Shown: positions 1 through 5,973 of the stretch, in pieces
Layout of the letters: each line of letters opens with the position of its first letter
Numbering within the stretch: position 1 is the stretch's first letter
Origin: Deltaproteobacteria bacterium
Lineage (GTDB): Bacteria; UBA10199; DSSB01
Length of the DNA: 16,088 nucleotides
Direction: 5' to 3'
Assembly: GCA_020440745.1 (NCBI GenBank)
Contig: JAGRNM010000008.1
Coordinates: 1-16,088 of the forward strand
The notes under the pieces: model-generated
Database searches by the model: none
The model's input: only the letters and a program-made list of their open reading frames with translations
What the model was told of the DNA's origin: nothing
Position numbers and translations under genes: made by a program

Positions 1-274
1 CAGGACTAAGATTAGTTAATTGGGGCGTAGAACCAACAAACAAAGCTTGTGGTGCTTCGTCCACAACAAGCACGGGCTGTTCTTCTTCATTAGTAGCTCC
101 TTCATTTGTTGTTGTACCCGTACTAGAAGCATTGCTTCCTTCTGTAGAAGGATCCGTCACTTCAACAGGTGAAGCGTCTGAAGGATCCGAAACCGTCTCA
201 GAACTGCCACAGGCATTTAAAAATAAAGAAAAGATTAATAGAAAGATAGAAATCCGCTTAATAGAGTCCGTCAT
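1..274 (-). CDS. Lipoprotein, N-terminal part (runs off the left edge)
   Basis: An open frame starts at ATG 274-272 and continues past base 1, so 91 codons are visible and the C-terminus is missing. The N-terminus is a type II signal peptide: basic MTDSIKR, a hydrophobic stretch ISIFLLIFSLF, then lipobox LNAC, with Cys21 as the predicted lipidated residue. After it comes a Ser/Thr/Glu/Pro-rich low-complexity linker (about residues 22-75), which normally holds a surface or periplasmic domain away from the membrane. A good ribosome site, AAGGAAAGGA, lies six bases before the ATG, which fixes the start. I cannot name the protein because the folded domain lies outside the window. It is separated from the pilus operon by more than 500 bases and need not belong to it. 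Confidence 0.8.
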   Translation of the reverse strand, partial: MTDSIKRISIFLLIFSLFLNACGSSETVSDPSDASPVEVTDPSTEGSNASSTGTTTNEGATNEEEQPVLVVDEAPQALFVGSTPQLTNLSP

Positions 275-850
275 ACCCAGTCCTTTCCTTACCCATTAAA
301 AGGTCTTGAGAGTTAATATGTTTAAAGTGAGAGAAAATGACTTGGGGCCTTACCCGGTAAAAATTAAAGGCTTCCAAGATTAAAAAGATTATGCCACTAG
401 TTAAGTACTTTTAAAAGAGCACAAAAATTTTTAAGAGATTTTTTTAATAAAAACCCAGATAAAAAATAATCAAAATTTTACCTTTAAAATCAATAAGTTA
501 CATAAGATTGCTGAATTAATTTTTAAAATTAAAAGATCATTCTTAAAACAATTAAGCGCCCTATATCTTTGACTTATAGCCACGACTGAACCGTTTTAGA
601 AAAAAATAAAAGGCCGTCAGAATCGCCACAAAAAAATAAAAACTCATACAAGAAAGAGAAGCTTTCTTTAAAGTGCAAGAAGCCGCATAAGAAGATCCCT
701 TCCTCCTCTTAGACCAGATGCTAATAAAAGACTTACAAACAGGACGAGAGTTTTTTAACTAGCACAGTTTTCTCCTTAAAATGGGGTTTTAAAGTGATGA
801 TTAATCAAACTAAGCAAAAAGAAGATCAAAGTAAGATAATCCAATCGTTC
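275..850. other. AT-rich intergenic stretch with no secure gene
   Basis: This 576-base stretch lies between the unrecognised gene and the lipoprotein gene. Bases 400-560 are very AT-rich and coding-free in all frames as far as I can read. A weak minus-strand -10-like CATAAT lies about 120 bases before the lipoprotein start, but I see no good -35 partner. Bases 561-758 carry an open minus-strand frame listed separately. I see no tRNA, riboswitch or strong terminator. Confidence 0.6.
561..647 (-). CDS. Possible 28-residue membrane microprotein, or a gene remnant
   Basis: From ATG 647-645 to TAG 563-561 the minus strand encodes a 28-residue peptide beginning MSFYFFVAILTAFYFFLKRF. It is a single hydrophobic helix followed by a basic tail (KRFSRGYKSK). 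The same frame is open upstream to a TAG at 759-761 (66 codons in all). That extension is Lys/Ser/Cys-rich but has no ATG, GTG or TTG start. The hydrophobic-then-basic end resembles the C-terminal membrane anchor of a longer protein, so this could be the tail of a decayed gene. No good ribosome site precedes the ATG. Function unknown; low confidence that it is translated. Confidence 0.22.
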   Translation of the reverse strand: MSFYFFVAILTAFYFFLKRFSRGYKSKI

Positions 851-1270
851 TTAGTTTCTGAAAGATGCTGAAAGCCAATGAAAGTAAAAGGAGGGAAAAG
901 TCATGGCATGAGTCCCCACCAACAGCATGGGAGTATTAGGAAAACTAATCATTCCCAAACTAGAGTCTTGCAACTCCCATTCAATGACTTCTTCTCCTAA
1001 GCTTGCGGTGCCCTTCACATAACAATTACCCCAACTATATTCATAATGAGTGTCGTTGATAGGATACTTAGCCCGATGAAAAAACTCTCTTATCTCAAAA
1101 AGACTTGGATTAAAAATCTCACAAGAAAACTCACGGCGTTTTTCTTTATCCTTAGGTCCATAGTCAGTTATTTCAAGTTGATACTGATCAGAAATAACCG
1201 GAGGATAAGGATGATAGCCCGCTGCTAAAACAGTTGCTTCTAAAAAAACATTTTCTAAGTTTTCTATCAA
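851..1270 (-). CDS. Unrecognised 139-residue protein
   Basis: The frame ends at base 851. The only ordinary start codon is TTG at 1270-1268, giving 139 residues. I see no signal peptide, membrane segment or known motif. The protein is mixed alpha/beta in look, rich in aromatic residues (Tyr, Phe, Trp, His), with one Cys in the middle and one in the second half, which suggests a small cytoplasmic protein. It follows the PilO-like gene by 185 bases on the same strand, so it could be a distal passenger of the pilus operon, but nothing ties it to pili. The start is doubtful: no ribosome site lies close to the TTG, and the frame stays open for 15 more plausible codons (including SFEKQESLHC) up to a TAG near 1317. 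The true start may be a rare codon, or the gene may be 5'-truncated. I do not recognise the family. Confidence 0.6.
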   Translation of the reverse strand: MIENLENVFLEATVLAAGYHPYPPVISDQYQLEITDYGPKDKEKRREFSCEIFNPSLFEIREFFHRAKYPINDTHYEYSWGNCYVKGTASLGEEVIEWELQDSSLGMISFPNTPMLLVGTHAMTFPSFYFHWLSASFRN

Positions 1271-1455
1271 GCAATGTAAAGACTCTTGCTTCTCAAAAGA
1301 GATACTAATTATCGCCTAGAAAAAATAAGGGCAAATACAGACCATAAAGAAAGCTCAATTTAAAAATAATAAGTAAGCCAAAAAGAAATTAATAGAAAGG
1401 GACGAAAATAAGTCGAAAATAAAGATAAACAGAAGACAAATAAAACCAAAAAGAC

Positions 1456-2730
1456 TTAAGCACCTTGCTTTTCCACATGTTCTTCCTCTAGAGGTGGTAG
1501 CTCTTCCTCCAGAGGTTTTTCCTCTTCTAAGTGATCTTCTAAAGGAGCTTCTTCCTCTAAATCCTCTTGTAATTCTTCCTCTAAATCTTCTCCAGAAGCA
1601 TTTTCTTCTTCCAAGTCCTCTTTTAGATCTTCTTCTCCAAAACCTTCCTCTTCCAAGTCTTCCTCTATTTTTTCATCCTTCAAATCTCCCTCGTCTTCAT
1701 GATGGTCTTGTGTTTTTTCTAACTTAGGACTGAGTCTTTTAGTATCTATAGGTGGTCTAGAATTAAATTTAGGAGGAATAGCATTGGCCTCTTTTTTATT
1801 AGGAGCTGGTACGCGTTCGATAATAGGCCTTTCTTGCACTTCATGATTTGGCCCGTCTTCATCATCCAAACCTGATAATTGTATCCAATGTTGCCTATCC
1901 CCTTTTTGAAGCAGCACTTTATCAGGAAGAATTTGGGACAAAGTATAACCCGCTACTTCTTCTCCTATTTCAAAAACTTTTCCGTTAATTAAAGCACTAG
2001 AACGATGGCCGCCACTAATCACACCATCCAAACTTAATTCGTAGATATTCCATGTCTGAGCGCTGTAACCCCTAGAGGCAAAAGGACTGCGCACCTCTTG
2101 AGGAGGTGGGTTTAAGGGAGCTTTCTGAGGAGCTTTTTCACCCCCCTCCGCTTTATCTTTAGTATCAGCTTTGTCTTTGTCTGAGCTGACAAATAAGATA
2201 TTTTTACTTACTAATTCTACTTCACCAGAAGTTTCATGACCCGCAGCTGGTTTCATCTCCATGGACCTAGTGGCAATTAAATAAGGGGTGGTCTCCAAAC
2301 GCTTAAAAAACTCGCTAACCCTCTCGTAGGACCCAAGCAGGTTAATCTCAAAATGAACCTCCTTATAGGCCTCTTTTTCTACTTCTTCTTTTACCTGAAA
2401 GCGCCTTAATACCGCTAAGTCCCCAAAGTTATCTCCAGTCAAGTCTCCCATGATTTGGCTTAATAGTTCTTCTGTAGAAGAGGCTTTTTGATTAAAGGCT
2501 TCTTTAACCTTTTTCTGCAGGTTTGCCATGAGAGGATTGGCGCTTTCTTTTTTCAAACCCTCCCTGGCAGAAAGCATCTTTTCTTGAGTTTTTAATTCTG
2601 TTGAGTTTTTGGCTATTTTTTTCTGAGCAGTCTTTTGAGCTTCCATGGAGGGAAGAATTAAATACTGAACCACAACAACGATCAAAAGAAGTAAAACCGC
2701 AAAACCTAAGACCATCTCACGAGAAGGCAT
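1456..2730 (-). CDS. pilO: PilO-like alignment protein fused to a PilP/GspC-like domain with an acidic repeat tail
   Basis: Inner-membrane T4P alignment protein that would pair with PilN and reach the secretin. Using ATG 2730-2728 (424 residues), residues 7-27 form a membrane helix and 28-60 a charged, probably coiled region. Residues 65-180 match the PilO periplasmic fold in pattern, with the typical stretch LLGSYERVSEFFKRLE at 131-146. After a Lys/Asp/Pro linker (183-213), residues about 214-286 look like a PilP or GspC homology-region domain: repeated short beta strands with SALINGKVFEIGEEVAGY (245-262). Residues 342-421 are a run of Asp/Leu/Glu repeats. PilO (about 200 residues) and PilP (about 170, a lipoprotein) are normally separate, so this is a fusion without its own lipobox. 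The start is uncertain because the frame is open upstream with PilO-like codons (NIDNLREKLDQA) but no standard start codon. Confidence 0.75.
   Translation of the reverse strand: MPSREMVLGFAVLLLLIVVVVQYLILPSMEAQKTAQKKIAKNSTELKTQEKMLSAREGLKKESANPLMANLQKKVKEAFNQKASSTEELLSQIMGDLTGDNFGDLAVLRRFQVKEEVEKEAYKEVHFEINLLGSYERVSEFFKRLETTPYLIATRSMEMKPAAGHETSGEVELVSKNILFVSSDKDKADTKDKAEGGEKAPQKAPLNPPPQEVRSPFASRGYSAQTWNIYELSLDGVISGGHRSSALINGKVFEIGEEVAGYTLSQILPDKVLLQKGDRQHWIQLSGLDDEDGPNHEVQERPIIERVPAPNKKEANAIPPKFNSRPPIDTKRLSPKLEKTQDHHEDEGDLKDEKIEEDLEEEGFGEEDLKEDLEEENASGEDLEEELQEDLEEEAPLEDHLEEEKPLEEELPPLEEEHVEKQGA
1468..1698 (-). repeat. Acidic Asp-Leu-Glu repeat tract inside the PilO-like gene
   Basis: The 3' end of the PilO/PilP-like gene is a degenerate repeat. 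The plus strand repeats cttcctctaa-like units, which translate on the minus strand as variations of E-D-L-E-E-E. About 75 residues are mostly Glu, Asp and Leu, giving a very negative, probably extended or coiled periplasmic tail. Tracts like this vary in length by slippage. Confidence 0.75.
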
Positions 2731-2813
2731 AGCTTGATCTAGCTTTTCTCGTAAGTTATCAATATTTTTTTTTAGTTTTCTTTTTCTTATAATAATTTTC
2801 TTAAATTTAAAAA

Positions 2814-3323
2814 CTATAATTTAGCCTCTATTTTAAAACGAAAAGGTGCAGAAACATTACCACTAAGTTCTGTAGAATTTAATTTAACCTCATGCAAATT
2901 AGACTGTAATCTTAACCTTTTTAAAACTTCAGGGACTAATCTTGTTTGGTAAGCAACCCCTTGCAGGTAGATTTCTTTTTTATCTTCTTGGTTTTCGGCC
3001 TTTAGACTTTCTAACCAAACTCCTCCTTCTAAAGAATGACTTATAGAACTTAATACCCCAGGCCAATTGGGTTGACGAAATAACTCGCCAGAAACTTTTA
3101 AAATGGACTCTGCTTTAACTCCAGAGGAGTCAGAACCTAGTTGTTTTTTGAAGTGTTTTAGTTGATTTTCGCTTTTAGTCAGAGCTTTTTGATCTTGGTT
3201 TAAAGAATATTTTTGAAAAGCTGTAAAACTAATCAAAAAAAACAAAATCCCTCCAACTAGCATTAACATATGACCATAGTTAAAACCTCTTTCTCTCTTA
3301 CCAAAAAAATTAATACGTTTCAC
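2814..3323 (-). CDS. pilN: PilN-like inner-membrane alignment protein
   Basis: PilN partners PilO in the periplasm, and its short cytoplasmic N-terminus docks on PilM. I start it at GTG 3323-3321 (169 residues). That codon overlaps the TGA of the PilM-like gene as GTGA and has GGAGGG four bases upstream, a classic coupled start. A TTG at 3335 in the same frame lacks these. The N-terminus reads MKRINFFGKRERG, a PilN-style docking motif (an I-N-hydrophobic core followed by basic residues). Residues about 18-36 are a single membrane helix and 40-62 are charged and probably coiled. The rest is a small periplasmic alpha/beta domain with WLESLKAENQEDKKEIYLQG, the usual PilN pattern. Length is slightly under the family norm (about 190). 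Order M-N-O matches T4P alignment operons. Confidence 0.8.
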   Translation of the reverse strand: MKRINFFGKRERGFNYGHMLMLVGGILFFLISFTAFQKYSLNQDQKALTKSENQLKHFKKQLGSDSSGVKAESILKVSGELFRQPNWPGVLSSISHSLEGGVWLESLKAENQEDKKEIYLQGVAYQTRLVPEVLKRLRLQSNLHEVKLNSTELSGNVSAPFRFKIEAKL

Positions 3324-4222
3324 TGGTCCCTCCAAGGATAAGAGGCTAAACCTAAAGCTACCGAAAAATTAGCAATATTTTTGTCCTGCAAATCAGATTC
3401 TAATAAAACCCAAGGACTTTTTCCGTCTGATAAATCACGCACCATCATTCCCATCTGGGAGCAAAAAGCTTCTTTTTCCTCTCCAGTCCAGATTCCTGCA
3501 AATTTTGCATGCTCTAAAGAGTCTGCGTCATAATCTTGTAAAAACTTTTCTTTAATGTCTGAAAAAGCTTCCATTAAAGCAGCTTCACTATCTTCTCTAA
3601 GGTCTTTTCTTAAAAAACTTTTACAAAAAATAACGTATTCGTCTTCAATACCAATCCAAATGCCTTGGGTATCGCTTAGATATAAAATAACATGAAAAGG
3701 ATAGGCTTCCCCTGACCAGAGTAAACTCCAAGCCGATAAGGACAAGGCTAAGGGCTCAGCGATCTTAGCCTTAATTTTAAAATCTTTAACTTGATTTTTA
3801 GACTTACAAAGAACCTCTTTAGGCATGGCATAAATTAGACAAGAAGACTCTTCTTCGTCTTCTTCTCTAGGTAGATCTAAAATACGCCAATCCCATTCGG
3901 ACAAATCACCTTCGATACCGTTTTTGACAGCACTTTGGGTCACTTCTCTCTTTTCTTGTAGGTCTTGGCTTTTTAAATCTGCCCTAAAAATATGAACCGG
4001 ACCCTCTTCTAAAGAAAAAGCCAAAGGACTATTAAGAGGAATTTTCCACTGTTTAAAATATTTTTGAAGTTTTGAAGAAGTCCATTTCTCTTCCTTAGCT
4101 TCTTCTAACTGCAAGATGCGGTAAGATTCTTCTTCTTGAACCATTTTGGCTAAACGAAGAACCTGTCCCTCTAAAGAAAGACCAAGACCCACGATACCTT
4201 GAGAACCTTTAAATAAATCCAT
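3320..4222 (-). CDS. pilM: PilM-like (GspL/MshI-type) cytoplasmic alignment protein, diverged
   Basis: Expected role: an actin-fold protein on the inner face of the membrane that binds the PilN N-terminus and links PilN/O to the motor. It has 300 residues against about 350 for PilM, no signal peptide and no membrane helix. The call rests on position (directly before PilN with a GTGA overlap) and on weak actin-fold echoes. Residues 9-26 (QGIVGLGLSLEGQVLRLA) stand where PilM has its first phosphate loop. Residues 177-201 stand where the second phosphate loop belongs. The C-terminal SVALGLASY resembles the PilM ending. The loops lack the usual Asp-Ile-Gly and Ser/Thr pattern, so ATP binding may be lost. 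Start ATG 4222-4220 has a weak AGGG before it. A hairpin separates it from the pilin gene upstream. Alternative: a GspL cytoplasmic-domain homologue. Confidence 0.65.
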   Translation of the reverse strand: MDLFKGSQGIVGLGLSLEGQVLRLAKMVQEEESYRILQLEEAKEEKWTSSKLQKYFKQWKIPLNSPLAFSLEEGPVHIFRADLKSQDLQEKREVTQSAVKNGIEGDLSEWDWRILDLPREEDEEESSCLIYAMPKEVLCKSKNQVKDFKIKAKIAEPLALSLSAWSLLWSGEAYPFHVILYLSDTQGIWIGIEDEYVIFCKSFLRKDLREDSEAALMEAFSDIKEKFLQDYDADSLEHAKFAGIWTGEEKEAFCSQMGMMVRDLSDGKSPWVLLESDLQDKNIANFSVALGLASYPWRDQ

Positions 4223-4240
4223 CTTAACCCTAGAAAGTAA

Positions 4241-4290
4241 GGGAAAAGCTTAAGTCTGGTTTTTTTAAAAAAACCAGACTCTCGCTTCCC
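4241..4290 (-). terminator. Long hairpin between pilin and pilM-like gene (partial terminator or mRNA-processing site)
   Basis: Bases 4253-4280 are a perfect 28-base palindrome (agtctggttttttt followed by its complement). Imperfect pairing extends it to 4241-4290 (gggaaaagc against gcttccc). It lies 35 bases after the pilin stop and before the next operon gene, and contains runs of seven T and seven A. On the minus strand it is not followed by a clean T tract, so partial termination or 3'-end protection of the pilin message is more likely than full termination. Either would let the fibre subunit be made in excess of the machine proteins. Confidence 0.6.
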
Positions 4291-4325
4291 AATCATTAGA
4301 CTAACCCATTAGCACAAAACTCAAA

Positions 4326-4757
4326 TTAGTCGGCTGTAAATGTAATTGTAGCCGGCGTATAAGTATAACTAGTCACGGTTGCATCTACAGGATCCGTCCA
4401 GTCATAAGCGGTGTCTGAGTTTTTAGTCCACAGACCGTCTTCAATACCAACAGTGAGGACAGCACCAAAGCAAGGGTTGGTTCCATCACAGGTAACCGCA
4501 CCACCACTAGCATCAACGGCATCCAAGGCTTGAGGCTCTGCTGGAACCACGCCGTTAATCAAGTTATCGCCATACAATATTCCAGCACCAGCGTTGATGG
4601 CACCTACCTGCCCATCTCTAACCGAAATGGCAGCGTCTTGACTTAAGTCACTAAACTGAGGCAAAGCCGTCACAGCTAAGATACCCAAGACAACGATGAC
4701 TAGAATTAATTCGATAAGAGTAAATCCCTTATCCTGTTTTAAGATATGTTGTTTCAT
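4326..4757 (-). CDS. pilA: Major pilin, MshA-like type IVa prepilin
   Basis: Fibre-forming subunit, 143 residues, made as a prepilin and cut by PilD after Gly11 (leader MKQHILKQDKG, mature FTLIELILVIVVLGILAVTA). Phe1 and Glu5 of the mature protein are the canonical methylation and assembly residues. The N-terminal helix continues through ALPQFSDLSQDA, closely like MshA pilins. The C-terminal head has one Cys pair in VTCDGTNPCF (residues about 89-97), a likely short disulfide loop, and ends in Thr-rich strands. The ribosome site AGGAGGG five bases before ATG 4757-4755 is the strongest in this operon, which fits an abundant product. The gene sits between pilC and the pilM-like gene, not beside minor pilins. 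It has no room for its own promoter (27 bases after pilC), so it is probably transcribed with pilB and pilC. Confidence 0.93.
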   Translation of the reverse strand: MKQHILKQDKGFTLIELILVIVVLGILAVTALPQFSDLSQDAAISVRDGQVGAINAGAGILYGDNLINGVVPAEPQALDAVDASGGAVTCDGTNPCFGAVLTVGIEDGLWTKNSDTAYDWTDPVDATVTSYTYTPATITFTAD

Positions 4758-4784
4758 ATTCCCTCCTATGAATTGGGATTAAAT

Positions 4785-5921
4785 TTATTTATGCATCACT
4801 ACGTTAGACAGGCTCCACATAGGCATAAAAATGGCCAGCACCATGACAGTAACCATGCCAAATACACCTCCTAATAGAATCGGCTCCAACATAGTGGTGA
4901 GATTTTTGTTTAAATGTTTGACTTCTAAGTCAAAATGCTTAGCCTGGCTGAGAAGCATCTCATCCAAATTACCGGCCTTTTCTCCAATACAAGTGGTCTC
5001 AATCGTTAATGGAGGAAAATGCTTAGAGCGCCTTAAGAGCTCTCCTAAGGATTTTCCCTGCATGACACCAGCACGCAGCCGTCTCATTTCTTTGGAATAG
5101 ACTTGATTACCCATAACGCCATTTAAGATTTCTAAAATACGCACAATAGGTAAGCCGCTTTTATACAAAGCGCTAAAAAGGTGACCAAAACGTGCCATTT
5201 CGATTTTTTTAATTAAATTACCAAAGATAGGCGCTTTTAATTTTAAACCATCTACTTTAAGCTTGCCTGCTGGCGTGGCATAAAACTTTTTAAATATAAA
5301 GGTAGCGCCAACCACAATACTTAAAACAATATACCAATAGCTCATCATAAACTCACTAGAACCTAGGACTATCCTAGTAGGCAAAGGCAAAGGAGCGTCA
5401 TAACGAGCATAAAATTTGGCAAACTCCGGAATAATAAAAGTCAACATAGCTACTAAAGCCAAGATCATAGCCACCACGACGATTTTTGGATAAAGAGTAG
5501 CGCTTGATATTTCTTTTTTGATTTCGTTTTCTTTGTCTAAAACGTGAGAAAGCTCCTGCAAGACATCCTCTAAGATACCTGCTTCTTCTCCTGCGTAGAG
5601 CATGCTGACATAAAGCTTATCAAAAATATGAGATTGCTTGGCAAAAGCTTGCGCCATGCTACTTCCTGCATGGATATCATTTTGGATTTGTTTTAGAGAA
5701 ATCTGCATGCTCATATTTTGACTTTGCTTAGCCAAAGTTTGAAACAAAGCATCCGCACTTAAGCCTGCCTTAAAAAGGGTATGAAATTGACGGGTAAAAA
5801 CAATTAATTCCTCTAAGCTAACTGGATTAAGACCCATCTTTATTTTTAGTCTTTCAACACCCAATTCAAAAGACTTAGAGATGTCTTTACTACCTAATTG
5901 TTCGGCTTGACTCATCATCAT
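4785..5921 (-). CDS. pilC: PilC/MshG inner-membrane platform protein (GspF family)
   Basis: Membrane platform on which PilB and PilT turn and through which pilins are inserted. With ATG 5921-5919 it has 378 residues, normal for a GspF protein lacking a long N-terminal extension. Two repeated cytoplasmic GspF domains are visible, about residues 40-145 and 243-345, each with the family motif: GEEAG (111-115) and GEKAG (313-317). Membrane helices lie near 147-168, 191-212 and 344-366. The start is uncertain: ATG is repeated three times (5921-5913), a TTG at 5930 is also in frame, and no strong ribosome site precedes any of them. It follows pilB by about 50 bases and precedes the pilin gene by 27 bases, so it belongs to the same transcript. 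Confidence 0.92.
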   Translation of the reverse strand: MMMSQAEQLGSKDISKSFELGVERLKIKMGLNPVSLEELIVFTRQFHTLFKAGLSADALFQTLAKQSQNMSMQISLKQIQNDIHAGSSMAQAFAKQSHIFDKLYVSMLYAGEEAGILEDVLQELSHVLDKENEIKKEISSATLYPKIVVVAMILALVAMLTFIIPEFAKFYARYDAPLPLPTRIVLGSSEFMMSYWYIVLSIVVGATFIFKKFYATPAGKLKVDGLKLKAPIFGNLIKKIEMARFGHLFSALYKSGLPIVRILEILNGVMGNQVYSKEMRRLRAGVMQGKSLGELLRRSKHFPPLTIETTCIGEKAGNLDEMLLSQAKHFDLEVKHLNKNLTTMLEPILLGGVFGMVTVMVLAIFMPMWSLSNVVMHK

Positions 5922-5973
5922 TAATACCAAAATTTAGACTTTGATTATTCAAAGCCCATTTTAATAAAAAAAA

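Noticed and set aside
797..871. A 24-codon plus-strand ORF (ATG ATT AAT CAA ...)
   Set aside because: No ribosome site, overlaps the end of the minus-strand gene at 851, and its start is the repeated near-palindrome; length is within chance.
1468..1698. Repeat tract considered as a CRISPR-like or minisatellite array of its own
   Set aside because: The repeats are short, imperfect, in frame and without spacers; they simply encode the acidic protein tail.
4758..4784. A sigma54 promoter for the major pilin, as in many type IV pilus systems
   Set aside because: Only 27 bases separate pilin from pilC, and no TGGC-N8-TTGC-like pair is visible there or at the end of pilC by eye.
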